Assembly (NCBI RefSeq): GCF_016908635.1
Contig: NZ_JAFBEG010000001.1
Coordinates: forward strand, 1 to 64,000
Reading direction: 5' to 3'
Origin: Sporohalobacter salinus
GTDB lineage: Bacteria > Bacillota > Halanaerobiia > Halobacteroidales > Acetohalobiaceae
Length of the DNA stretch: 64,000 nt
Under the pieces are notes generated by a model. That model worked only from the letters and a program-made list of their open reading frames with translations, was not told the DNA's origin and searched no databases. Shown here one piece after another: positions 8,578-17,170 of this stretch. The number at the start of each line of letters is the position of its first letter. The stretch's first letter is position 1. A program made the translations under genes and the position numbers.

Positions 8578-9189
8578 TTATTCTTCCTCCAATACATAAT
8601 TTAAGATAATATCAGCCTCTTTTGCAGCTGTAATATTGACTTTGGGGGATAAAGGAGGATTACTCTCATTAGCTTCACTTATTGAGTCTCCTACTAAATA
8701 AAATTTATCTTTAACTTTTTTAATTTTTATTTGGTCAGAGTTTCCCCAGCCTGCTAATCCAGTAGCTGCAACTAATAGTTTATTAGAGTTCATATATTCT
8801 TCGACAATTAATTTTTTACTAGTTACTTCGTCGAAGGCTTCGACTATAATGTCACAGTCTTTAAATAGTTTATTTATATTATCTGGAGTAACTTTGGTGT
8901 CCTTGATTTCAAGTTCTAGATCTGGATTAATGTGAAGTAGATTATTTTTTAGAGCATGTACTTTTTTAGTTCCTATTTGTTCTGTAAAGTAAAATTGACG
9001 ATTTAAATTAGAACTTTCGATAGAATCAAAATCTACAATTACTAAGGATTTAAATCCAGAACGGACTAAATTAAAGGCACAATTGGACCCTAATCCTCCA
9101 GCTCCTCCAATACCGACAGTTACATTTTGAATCTTAGCTAATTTTTTTTGGCCTAAAATTTGATGTAAAGATTCTTCAAATTGATTCAT
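8578..9189 (-). CDS. thiF: ThiF-type adenylyltransferase for the sulfur carrier ThiS
   Basis: A 203-residue E1-like enzyme that adenylates the C-terminal Gly of ThiS so that it can be thiocarboxylated. The nucleotide-binding loop is VGIGGAGGLGSNCA (residues 25-38), followed by DFDSIESSNLNRQ, the ThiF/MoeB/HesA signature. It is shorter than E. coli ThiF and lacks a C-terminal Zn-Cys cluster, as is usual for the compact ThiF of clostridial thiSGHF operons. ATG 9189 has a GGAGGAAAG RBS. One base separates it from thiE. Confidence 0.9.
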   Translation of the reverse strand: MNQFEESLHQILGQKKLAKIQNVTVGIGGAGGLGSNCAFNLVRSGFKSLVIVDFDSIESSNLNRQFYFTEQIGTKKVHALKNNLLHINPDLELEIKDTKVTPDNINKLFKDCDIIVEAFDEVTSKKLIVEEYMNSNKLLVAATGLAGWGNSDQIKIKKVKDKFYLVGDSISEANESNPPLSPKVNITAAKEADIILNYVLEEE

Positions 9190-9202
9190 TATCTTTCCTC
9201 CA

Positions 9203-10303
9203 TTATATTCTATGCCAGCATTTAAAAACTGGTTGGTAGCCTTTTTTTATTAGCATTTCTTTAACTTCATCAACAGTTCTATCATCAGAAATATCAAATT
9301 GTTTTTCATCTTTATCATGAGCATATCCACCTACTGCTGTAGATGATTCTGCAGATAATTTAGTAACTCCTAAGGGAATTAAATTATCTCTTAGTTGAGC
9401 ACTTTCTCTAGTTGATAAATTAAGCCCTATTCGAGGCAAAAATAATCGGTAAGCTAACATAATTTGGACTAAGTCTTTATTTTTCACGATGGAATTAGGT
9501 TGATAGGAACCAATATGTGGTCTTAATCTAGGTACAGAGATATTAATTTCTGTTTCTAAGTATTTATTTTGAAGATATTGGGCATGCAAACCAGTCCAAA
9601 ATGTTTCTTCTTGCCAATTATTAAGACCTAATAAAGCACCAATATTTACCTTCCTCATTCCGGCCTGACATCCTCTTTCAGGAGCATCTAAACGAAATCG
9701 ATAATTTTTTTTAGGTCCTTTAACATGTACCTGATCATAAATTTCTTCATCATAAACTTCTTGATAAATAGTTAATCCGTCAATTCCAGTGGCAATTAAT
9801 TCTTTATATTCTTCGGTTTCTAGAGGATAAATTTCAATTGTTAAAGAAGGAAAATAATCTTTAAGTACTTTAATGACTTCTTTTAGATAAGAAATAGGAG
9901 CATGGGTTCTAGATTCTCCTGTTAAAATTAGTAGATTTTTAAACCCTTTTTTAGCTATTGCTTGAGCTTCTTTTTCAACTTCACTTAAATTAAGTTTGTT
10001 TCTTTGAAAATCATTAGTTACATTAAAGCCACAATAACTGCATTGATTAACGCAGTAATCTGATACATACAATGGTGCATATAGGGATATAGTTCTACCA
10101 AAATGTTGAATAGTTAATTCGTGTGCTTTTTGAGCTAATTCCTCTAAAAAATTACTAGCTGCAGGGGCTAATAAAGTTAAAAAGTCTTGTTGATCTAGGT
10201 TATCTTTAGTTAGTACTTTGGTTACATCTTGAGCTGTTATTTGCTTCAGATAATCAGAAAAGTTAACGTTTTTAAATTTACTATAGGTATCATAATAGCT
10301 CAT
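9203..10303 (-). CDS. thiH: 2-iminoacetate synthase (radical SAM)
   Basis: A 366-residue radical-SAM enzyme that cleaves tyrosine to dehydroglycine and p-cresol, the oxygen-independent way to supply the thiazole nitrogen. The cluster motif CVNQCSYCGF (CxxxCxxC) lies near residue 85. The family also carries the ERGCQAGMRKVNIGALLGL segment (about 215) and the C-terminal SAESSTAVGGY. Choosing ThiH over ThiO fits an anaerobe. Start ATG 10303 sits just past the thiG stop with AGGTG overlapping the end of thiG, implying translational coupling. A GTG at 10312 is the alternative. Confidence 0.93.
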   Translation of the reverse strand: MSYYDTYSKFKNVNFSDYLKQITAQDVTKVLTKDNLDQQDFLTLLAPAASNFLEELAQKAHELTIQHFGRTISLYAPLYVSDYCVNQCSYCGFNVTNDFQRNKLNLSEVEKEAQAIAKKGFKNLLILTGESRTHAPISYLKEVIKVLKDYFPSLTIEIYPLETEEYKELIATGIDGLTIYQEVYDEEIYDQVHVKGPKKNYRFRLDAPERGCQAGMRKVNIGALLGLNNWQEETFWTGLHAQYLQNKYLETEINISVPRLRPHIGSYQPNSIVKNKDLVQIMLAYRLFLPRIGLNLSTRESAQLRDNLIPLGVTKLSAESSTAVGGYAHDKDEKQFDISDDRTVDEVKEMLIKKGYQPVFKCWHRI

Positions 10304-10304
10304 T

Positions 10305-11075
10305 TTATTCACCTAAAAAGCCTGTTAGTGGTGATGAAGCTGAAGCTTTATTTTTAACTTTCCCTGTACCAGCTAAATATGCTTCTCGTCCAGCCTTAAC
10401 AGCTCGATCAAAGGCCCTAGCCATAGCAATAGTATCTTCTGCAGTAGCTATTGCAGTATTAACTAATACAGCATCAGCCCCCATTTCCATAGCTTCGGCA
10501 GCTTGGGAAGGTTTACCAATTCCTGCATCTACTACTATTGGTAATTCGATTTCATCAATTAAGATTCTAACTAATTCTTTTGTTTTTAAACCACGATTGG
10601 AACCAATGGGAGCTCCTAAAGGCATTACTGCGGCTGCTCCTGCTTCTTCTAATTTTTTAGCAACCATTAAATCGGGACTTACATAAGGCAGTACTACAAA
10701 TCCTTCTTTAGCTAATATCTTTGTAGCTTTAATTGTTTCTTGATTGTCTGGGAGTAGGTACTTATTATCTGAGATAACTTCTATCTTAATCCAATTACCG
10801 CAGCCAGCAGCTCTGGCAATTTTAGCAATTCTGATTGCTTCTTCGGCAGTTCTAGCCCCTGAAGTATTAGGTAGTAATCTGCAGTTATCAGGAATATAAT
10901 TAATTACATTCTTTTCTGGGGTATCAAAGTTTACTCTTCTTAAAGCCATTGTGACTACTTCGGAATTAGCAGCTTTAATTGTATCAGGGATAATTTCTTG
11001 ATTTGGAAACTTTCCTGTTCCAGTAAATAATCTATTCTCCAATTTTTCTTCACCAATAATTAATTTATCTGACAT
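10305..11075 (-). CDS. thiG: Thiazole synthase
   Basis: A 256-residue TIM barrel that condenses deoxyxylulose phosphate, dehydroglycine and ThiS-thiocarboxylate into the thiazole phosphate. The Schiff-base Lys is in NWIKIEVI (around residue 95). The barrel also shows [29 protein letters not shown] and [20 protein letters not shown], all diagnostic. ATG 11075 follows AGGAGGATAAAAA. It lies 3 nt downstream of thiS and slightly upstream of thiH. Confidence 0.95.
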   Translation of the reverse strand: MSDKLIIGEEKLENRLFTGTGKFPNQEIIPDTIKAANSEVVTMALRRVNFDTPEKNVINYIPDNCRLLPNTSGARTAEEAIRIAKIARAAGCGNWIKIEVISDNKYLLPDNQETIKATKILAKEGFVVLPYVSPDLMVAKKLEEAGAAAVMPLGAPIGSNRGLKTKELVRILIDEIELPIVVDAGIGKPSQAAEAMEMGADAVLVNTAIATAEDTIAMARAFDRAVKAGREAYLAGTGKVKNKASASSPLTGFLGE

Positions 11076-11078
11076 TTT

Positions 11079-11279
11079 TTATCCTCCTCCTACAAATTTG
11101 AGTACTTCTAATTTATCTCCAGCAGTTAAGATGATACTTGACCACTCTTTTTGTTGAATAATTTCTTGATTATATTCTATTACTAATTTATCGGGGTCTA
11201 AGTTTTGATCAGTTAAAAAATTGATTAATGGTATTTCTGATGTTAATTCTTTTTCTTCTCCGTTTAAGATTATTTTCAT
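11079..11279 (-). CDS. thiS: Sulfur carrier protein ThiS
   Basis: A 66-residue ubiquitin-fold protein ending in FVGGG; the C-terminal Gly-Gly is what ThiF adenylates. Start ATG 11279 was chosen because GAAAGGAGGATAAA lies directly upstream. A longer in-frame reading to 11336 would run into the attenuator hairpin and is rejected. It is the first gene after the TPP riboswitch. Confidence 0.92.
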   Translation of the reverse strand: MKIILNGEEKELTSEIPLINFLTDQNLDPDKLVIEYNQEIIQQKEWSSIILTAGDKLEVLKFVGGG

Positions 11280-11307
11280 TTTATCCTCCTTTCTTAATAT
11301 TAAATAA

Positions 11308-11341
11308 TAAAAAAATGCTTCCTTATAAGGAAGCATTTTTA
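11308..11341 (-). terminator. Attenuator of the thi operon
   Basis: On the minus strand ATGCTTCCTT, a short loop and AAGGAAGCAT are followed by a T-run. It sits between the TPP aptamer and thiS, where a ligand-dependent terminator is expected. GCTTCC also occurs at the edge of the aptamer, so alternative pairing is plausible. Confidence 0.82.
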
Positions 11342-11370
11342 ATAAATAACTGATAATTAACTTTATTAGG

Positions 11371-11453
11371 CAGCTTCCCTACGCTAGTATTATCCAGGTC
11401 AGGTTATAGGGTTGAAGCTAAGCTCCTCTCAGCCACTTAAGGCACCCCCAGCT
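11371..11453 (-). ncRNA. TPP (THI-element) riboswitch
   Basis: Read on the minus strand, the element begins GGGGGTGCC and continues with GGCTGAGAGGAG and then ACCCTATAACCTGACCTGG. It ends with GATAATACTAGCGTAGGGAAGC. These are the conserved pyrimidine- and pyrophosphate-sensor helices of the thiamine pyrophosphate riboswitch. Thiamine pyrophosphate binding should favour the downstream terminator and shut off thiSGHFE. Confidence 0.95.
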
Positions 11454-11474
11454 TGATTATTTAATTGTACTTAT

Positions 11475-11503
11475 ATTTTATACTATTTTATCATTAATTT
11501 CAA
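11475..11503 (-). promoter_or_regulatory. Probable sigma-A promoter of the thi operon
   Basis: On the minus strand TTGAAA (11503-11498), 17 nt, TAAAAT (11480-11475). Transcription would begin about 15 nt before the riboswitch. Both hexamers differ from consensus but the spacing is ideal. Confidence 0.5.
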
Positions 11504-11704
11504 TTCATTAGTGACATTTTTGGCAGGATATTAGTAGATTTATCTGTAACTACTTAATAATAGGATTTGTTGTTCTTAGGGTAATTAATATAGTGATTTA
11601 ATAATTAAAGTCGAATAATATAGCAAATAAAATATACTCTATTTTATTTATTTTTTTAGAATAAGATAATGTTTAGCATAGTAACGAGGAGGTGGTGGGA
11701 TATA

Positions 11705-14700
11705 ATGAATTTTAAAAAGATTATTTTAATTGTTAGCTTAATAATTTATTTTAGTATTTGTAATTATAGTTATATATATTCGGCTAATGATCAGTTTAAT
11801 CAAAATGATGTACCTAATATTTCTAACAAGTTTCAGTCTATACAAAAGAAGAGTAAAGATAAGATTGATAATAAATTAAGATTGACATCAGAAGAGAAAG
11901 AATGGATTAAAAATAATAAAGAGGTAACTGTAGCAATGATGAATCAATATCCTCCTTTTTCCTTTAAGACTGAAGGAGGAATGAGAGGTTTTTCAGTTGA
12001 TATATTTAATTTATTAACTGAAAAAACAGGCTTAAAATTTAAAATCATAAATGATTCTTGGTCAGAAAATCTAGAAAAGTTTAAAAATAGAGAAGTTGAT
12101 GTAATAGATGGTATATCTTATAAGCAGGGAAGAACTCCATTTACTCTTTACACATCTCCATATTATGTAATTCCGACAGTAATATATGTAAGAAAAAAAG
12201 ATAATTGGTATAAAAGTTTAAAGGATTTATCGGGTAGGAAAGTTGGTATTACCAAGGATTTGTTTTGTGAGAGTAAGTTAAGAAAAATTAAAAATATCAA
12301 AGTAATTGAGAAAGAAAAAAATGAAAAATTAATGAAGTTGCTTAGCTTTGGAAAAATTGATGCTGTAATTACTAATTTAGCTGTAGGTAATTTTTATATT
12401 AGGAAAAATATGTTGAATAATTTGAAAGTAGTCGATGAATATGAGGGAAAAAGGATAAAAAAAGAAGACTTGCGAATAGGTATTCGCAAAGATAAACCGA
12501 TTTTGAGGAATATTATTCAAAAAGGACTGAATGCTTTATCAAAACAAAAATTAATGAATCTAAAAAATATTTGGTTTGGTATTTCTCGGGATAGTAGACC
12601 AGATAGTTCTAAAATCAAATTGACTAAAAGAGAGCAGGAGTTTATTAAAAATCATCCAGTAATTAGAGTTAGTAATGAAACTGATTGGCCGCCATTTGAT
12701 TTTGCGGTTTCTGGACAGCCGCTTGGTTTTAGTATTGATTTAATGAATTTATTGGCAAATCGGTTGGGGATTAAATTTGAATATGTTAATGGTTATAGTT
12801 GGAATCAATTAATGGAAATGTTTAAGAACAGAGAGATTGATGTGATGCAGTCGGCTTATAAAAATGAAGCTAGAAAAAAGTATGGACTATTTACAGAACC
12901 TTATTATAAAGATAAAACAGCATTTATTGTTCGTAGTGATTCGAGGGAGATTTTTAACATTCAGCAATTATATGGTAAAGTAGTAGCAGTACCTAAAGGT
13001 TGGGCCTATGAAACTTACTTAAAAAAACATCATTCCCAGGTAAACTTGCTTACAGTCAGTAATCAAAAGGAAGCTTTAAAGGCAGTAGAAAAGGGAAGGG
13101 CTAAAGCGGCTATTGAAATATCAGCTATAGCAAAGTATTTTATGGAAAAATATTTTTTAGATGGACTTAAAATATCTGGTTGGTTTAAGGAATATGATAA
13201 AAGAGAACAGAAATCTGTTCATATTTTAGTTAGAAAGGATTGGCCGGTTCTTCATGGCATGCTAGAAAAGGCTTTGGCTACTGTTACTCCTAGGGAAATA
13301 AAAAAGTTAGAAGAAAAGTGGTTAGGAAGAAAAAATTATAAGGGATTACAGCATATAAATTTAACTTCAGAGGAAAGAGAATTTTTGAATAATCATTCTG
13401 TAATTAGAGTTGCTAATGAAAAAGATTGGCCGCCATTTGACTTTATGAAAAATGGTCAGCCTAAAGGATTTGCAATTGATTATTTAAAATTGTTAGGAGA
13501 TATGATAGGAATTAAATTTAAATTTATTAATGGATATTCTTGGTCTGAATTGTTAGAAAAGGCCAAAAGAAAAGAAGTAGATTTATTTCCTGTCTTGTGG
13601 AAGAGTGAACAGAGAGAGAAATATCTTGAATTTACAGATTCTTATGCTGAATTGATAAAGGTGTTAGTTACTAGAAAGCAGAGTAAGGTCAGAGGTTTAA
13701 CTGATTTAAAAGGAAAGAAAATTGCTTTATCTAAGGGATATGCATTAACCAATGCTGTAATAAATGAATATCCTGAGTATGAATATGTTTTAGTTGAAAA
13801 TCCTAAAGAAGGATTAAAAAAGCTTTCGTTTGGAGAAGTAGATGGATTTATTGGTTCATCTAGAGTAGTTAATTATATTACTAAACAACGTTTTATCGAT
13901 AATTTGCAGATTGTTGAAGAAATTAAGCTTAAAAATAATCTTTCTTTATATATGGGAGTAAGAAAAGATTGGACAATATTGAGAGATATTATTAATAAGG
14001 CAATGGATAAAGTGAGCTCCTCTCATTATAATAAGCTTGTAGAAAAGTGGGTTAAAAGTTCGCACTTATCAGAAAAGAATCTTAATCTAATGCCTAAAGA
14101 GAAAAAATATCTTAGGAATAAAGAGGAAATTTCAATCTGTATTAAACCTAATTGGATGCCATTTGAAGGGATAGATAGTAAAGGTAATTATCAGGGGATT
14201 TTAGCTCGATTTTATGATCTAATAAGTGAGAAAATTGGAGTTCCGATTAAATTAGTTAAGACAGATTCTTGGAAAGAATCCCTTTTTCGAGTTCGGAATG
14301 ATCAGTGTGATATTATTTCTACAGTGGTAAAAACTAAAGAAAAAGCTGATTATTTAAATTTTACAGCCCCTTATGCAAAATATCCGCTTGTTATTGTTAC
14401 TGGAAAGGAAGAAATTTATATTAATAATCTTAAATCAGTAAAAGACAAGAAAATAGGGATAGCAAAAAACTCTGTATTTTTTGATATTATTAAAGAAAAA
14501 TATCCTGAGATTAACTTAATTAAGGTGAAAAATACAAATGATGGTTTAGAAAAAGTTCAAGCTGATGAATTATTTGGATTTATTGATACAGCACCTGCTG
14601 TAGGGTATATTATTCAACAAAGAAAGATGTTTGATTTGAAAATTTCTGGAGAACTGGATTCAAAGCTTTCACTTAGGATAGGCGTTAGAGATGATGATAA

Positions 14701-15460
14701 AATGTTATTAAATATTTTGGACAAAATAGTGAGATCATTAAAAAAAGAAGAGAAAAAGAAACTTTTTCAAAATTGGATGACTATAGAGTATGAAAAGGGA
14801 TTTAATTATTCTTTATTTAAGAAGATAGTTTTGGGAATTATTATAGTAGTATCATTTATTTTATATCGGAATTATCAGTTATCAAAATTTAATAGAAGAT
14901 TAACTGATTTGAATACTGAGTTAGCTGAAGCAAATAAAAAACTTAAAGATATGTCTTTTGTTGATGGGTTAACTCAAATTCCTAATCGAAGGCGATTTGA
15001 TGAAGTTTTAAAAAAAGAATGGAAGCGTTCTTTAAGAGAAAAGAGTTCTTTATCATTAATTATGGTAGATTTAGACTGTTTTAAAGAATTTAATGATACA
15101 TATGGTCATTTAGCTGGTGATGATTGTTTAAAGAAAGTAGCAAAGTCATTATCTGAAGCAGTAAAAAGACCAACAGATTTTGTAGCCAGATATGGAGGCG
15201 AAGAATTTGTAGTTATCTTACCTGATACAGATAAGAAGGGAGCTAAGAAAGTTAGTGAGAAATTAAGGAAAGAAATTGAATCACTGAAGATACTACATGC
15301 TAATTCTCAGATTTCAGATTGTGTAACAGTTAGTTTAGGAACTGTTACTACTGTTCCTACGGTTGAGCTTTCAAGAGAAAAATTTGTAGATGCCGCTGAT
15401 AAAGCTTTATATCAAGCTAAACAAGAAGGTAGAAATCAAGTTAAGTCCATTGAAATATGA
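11705..15460 (+). CDS. Diguanylate cyclase with four tandem periplasmic solute-binding domains
   Basis: A roughly 1251-residue membrane sensor that makes cyclic di-GMP. A signal anchor (residues 1-28) is followed by four SBP_bac_3 (amino-acid-binding-protein-like) domains starting near residues 59, 305, 552 and 794. Domains 1-3 open with an LTxxExEF/WIKN-type helix followed by PPFDF- or PPFSF-type sequence. One TM helix (about 1039-1057), a short coiled linker and a GGDEF domain (about 1083-1251) follow. The active site is intact (RYGGEEF) and an inhibitory I-site RPTD lies five residues before it. ATG 11705 is preferred over ATG 11669 because GAGGAGG lies between them. Such sensors normally bind amino acids or small organic ligands. 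Four copies are exceptional. The next gene is co-directional, 33 nt away. Confidence 0.9.
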   Translation: MNFKKIILIVSLIIYFSICNYSYIYSANDQFNQNDVPNISNKFQSIQKKSKDKIDNKLRLTSEEKEWIKNNKEVTVAMMNQYPPFSFKTEGGMRGFSVDIFNLLTEKTGLKFKIINDSWSENLEKFKNREVDVIDGISYKQGRTPFTLYTSPYYVIPTVIYVRKKDNWYKSLKDLSGRKVGITKDLFCESKLRKIKNIKVIEKEKNEKLMKLLSFGKIDAVITNLAVGNFYIRKNMLNNLKVVDEYEGKRIKKEDLRIGIRKDKPILRNIIQKGLNALSKQKLMNLKNIWFGISRDSRPDSSKIKLTKREQEFIKNHPVIRVSNETDWPPFDFAVSGQPLGFSIDLMNLLANRLGIKFEYVNGYSWNQLMEMFKNREIDVMQSAYKNEARKKYGLFTEPYYKDKTAFIVRSDSREIFNIQQLYGKVVAVPKGWAYETYLKKHHSQVNLLTVSNQKEALKAVEKGRAKAAIEISAIAKYFMEKYFLDGLKISGWFKEYDKREQKSVHILVRKDWPVLHGMLEKALATVTPREIKKLEEKWLGRKNYKGLQHINLTSEEREFLNNHSVIRVANEKDWPPFDFMKNGQPKGFAIDYLKLLGDMIGIKFKFINGYSWSELLEKAKRKEVDLFPVLWKSEQREKYLEFTDSYAELIKVLVTRKQSKVRGLTDLKGKKIALSKGYALTNAVINEYPEYEYVLVENPKEGLKKLSFGEVDGFIGSSRVVNYITKQRFIDNLQIVEEIKLKNNLSLYMGVRKDWTILRDIINKAMDKVSSSHYNKLVEKWVKSSHLSEKNLNLMPKEKKYLRNKEEISICIKPNWMPFEGIDSKGNYQGILARFYDLISEKIGVPIKLVKTDSWKESLFRVRNDQCDIISTVVKTKEKADYLNFTAPYAKYPLVIVTGKEEIYINNLKSVKDKKIGIAKNSVFFDIIKEKYPEINLIKVKNTNDGLEKVQADELFGFIDTAPAVGYIIQQRKMFDLKISGELDSKLSLRIGVRDDDKMLLNILDKIVRSLKKEEKKKLFQNWMTIEYEKGFNYSLFKKIVLGIIIVVSFILYRNYQLSKFNRRLTDLNTELAEANKKLKDMSFVDGLTQIPNRRRFDEVLKKEWKRSLREKSSLSLIMVDLDCFKEFNDTYGHLAGDDCLKKVAKSLSEAVKRPTDFVARYGGEEFVVILPDTDKKGAKKVSEKLRKEIESLKILHANSQISDCVTVSLGTVTTVPTVELSREKFVDAADKALYQAKQEGRNQVKSIEI

Positions 15461-15493
15461 ATAAAAGAATATTTAGGGAGGAGATAAAAAGGA

Positions 15494-16393
15494 ATGCTTG
15501 ATTTTAAAAAGAAATACTTGTTATTGTTAATAGTAGTTTTGATTGTGATGATTATTTTTACTGGATGTAATGGACATAAAAATAGTCATGAAAATCAACT
15601 AGAAAAAGAAAACAATATAGATGAAAAGACAAAGCAAACTAAAATTTCGGAGAGATTAAAAGATAGGAAAGAAAAGATTATTGATAAGTATAAAAATCAG
15701 ATTCCCAAAGAATGGGGAGAAAATGTTTCAGGAGTAATTACCAGAATAGATACCAATAAAAAAGTAGTTGCCCTTACTTTAGATGCCTGCGGCAGCTCTA
15801 GAGATGGCTATGACAGCAAGTTGATAGATTTTTTGAAACAAAAAAAGATTCCGGCTACTTTATTTATTAATTTTAGATGGATAATTAACAATAAAGAGAT
15901 TTTTATGGAACTATCGCGTAACTCTTTGTTTACTATTGCAAACCACGGAACTCATCATTTACCTTTATCGGTAAGTGGAAAATCTGCTTATGATATAAAA
16001 GGAACTACTAGTGTTGAAGAAGTAGTGAATGAAGTAGCAAAGAATGAATTAAAGATTCAAAATCTTACAGAAAAGAAACCAGAGTATTTTCGTTCTGGAA
16101 CAGCTTATTATGATGAAATTGCAGTTGAAATTGTCAATGATCTAGGAGAGAAAGTTATTGGTTATGATACACTTGGTGATGCTGGAGCTACTTTTATAAA
16201 AAAACAAGTGAAGAATGCTTTTTTAAGTGTAAGTTCTGGTTCTATTATACTAGCTCATATGAATCATCCGGAATCTGATACTGCGGAAGGAGTTATAGAA
16301 GCAGTCCCTGAACTTAGAAGCAGAGGTTTTCAGTTTGTAAAGCTGAAAGACTATGATAATCAATTAATTTCCAAAGTAAAAGAAGGAAGATAA
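15494..16393 (+). CDS. Polysaccharide deacetylase (NodB-fold) lipoprotein
   Basis: A 299-residue lipoprotein: the leader ends in a lipobox FTGC (Cys about residue 25) followed by a charged linker. The NodB domain spans roughly residues 80-290, with the catalytic Asp/metal motif LTLDACGS (about 98) and the His motif NHGTHH (about 155). It should remove acetyl groups from a cell-wall or exopolysaccharide substrate outside the cell. It follows the cyclic di-GMP sensor at 33 nt with a GGAGGAG RBS, so cell-surface remodelling downstream of that sensor is a reasonable inference. Confidence 0.85.
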   Translation: MLDFKKKYLLLLIVVLIVMIIFTGCNGHKNSHENQLEKENNIDEKTKQTKISERLKDRKEKIIDKYKNQIPKEWGENVSGVITRIDTNKKVVALTLDACGSSRDGYDSKLIDFLKQKKIPATLFINFRWIINNKEIFMELSRNSLFTIANHGTHHLPLSVSGKSAYDIKGTTSVEEVVNEVAKNELKIQNLTEKKPEYFRSGTAYYDEIAVEIVNDLGEKVIGYDTLGDAGATFIKKQVKNAFLSVSSGSIILAHMNHPESDTAEGVIEAVPELRSRGFQFVKLKDYDNQLISKVKEGR

Positions 16394-16548
16394 ATTTTAT
16401 TTGTGATATATAGCATTATTTAACTAATCAAATTATTAATTCTGGTTATTGAGTAATATTTTTAATATGGGAGTAGTAAATTAATACTAAAAGGGATTTT
16501 GAATTTATTTAATTTATATTTGCCAAATATTTTAAGTGATAGATGTTA

Positions 16549-16577
16549 TTGACAAAGTTATATAAGTATGATATCAT
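16549..16577 (+). promoter_or_regulatory. Sigma-A promoter upstream of the ygeY leader
   Basis: TTGACA (16549-16554), exactly 17 nt, TATCAT (16572-16577): a perfect -35 and a good -10. It is the best housekeeping promoter seen in the window, and it lies about 590 nt ahead of ygeY, the first gene of the long co-directional block. Confidence 0.75.
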
Positions 16578-16596
16578 CGAGGGTAAGAAATTAATG

Positions 16597-16663
16597 GTAA
16601 TAGATTATTTTTTTACCTTCATTATTAAATAAAATTTAATAAAATTAAATTAAGATAATTAAT
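16597..16663 (+). repeat. Leader direct repeat, copy A
   Basis: Begins GTAATAGATTATTTTTTTA, continues through ATTATTAAAT at 16621 and ends GATAATTAAT. It matches copy B at 16803-16873 with scattered substitutions and a few short indels. It starts about 15 nt after the predicted transcription start. Confidence 0.6.
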
Positions 16664-16802
16664 GTTCTTTTAAATGCTTATTTTAATTGAATTTTTAAGT
16701 AGAATTTAGTATTTATAATATTTTTGTAATATTTAGAATTTTAGCATTTTAAGAATGAGATTATTAAATTTACAAGTGGTTACCTTAATACATAAAAGGT
16801 TT

Positions 16803-16873
16803 GTAATTAGATAATCTTTTTTTGTCTTTAATTATTAAATGAAATTTAAATTAATTAAATTTAGTTAATTAAT
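16803..16873 (+). repeat. Leader direct repeat, copy B
   Basis: Begins GTAATTAGATAATC, contains the same ATTATTAAAT word at 16831 (210 bp after copy A's) and ends GTTAATTAAT. The shared order of words is more than base composition would give, but very low complexity limits certainty. Confidence 0.55.
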
Positions 16874-17170
16874 AAGTAATTTTGATTTTAATAATCCTTC
16901 CATATATTTGAGACTAACTTAATTATAATCTATTATTGTAAGATAGGTTACCTTTCCAACTGTATCTATTGTTGCTAAGTTTAATTATTTTTTGATTTCT
17001 TTAATTGTTCATTCCTTCAATTAATGATATAAATAAATTTTCTAACATAAATTATAGGTTGATTTATCAGAAAATTTAATCATTTCATTTTGAACTTAGA
17101 TTAAAAAAGGGGGGGATAAGGGTTAACTCTATCAGACTAACTTTATAAATTAAATTTAGGAGGTATTAAA

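Larger units (their letters stand above)
16394..17170 (+). other. Long AT-rich leader of the purine-catabolism block
   Basis: 777 bp without a gene. It holds a clear sigma-A promoter near its start, then about 580 nt of very AT-rich untranslated leader before ygeY. The leader contains two copies of a roughly 70-bp imperfect direct repeat 206-210 bp apart and two GGTTACCTT words (about 16779 and 16947). No ORF over about 30 codons and no known riboswitch consensus was recognised. Confidence 0.6.

Noticed and set aside
11280-11336. Longer ThiS reading from 11336
   Set aside because: It would translate through the attenuator hairpin. ATG 11279 has a perfect RBS and gives the standard 66-residue length.
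16597-16873. CRISPR or tandem-repeat array in the ygeY leader
   Set aside because: Only two imperfect copies, over 200 bp apart, with no spacer-repeat periodicity and no cas genes nearby.
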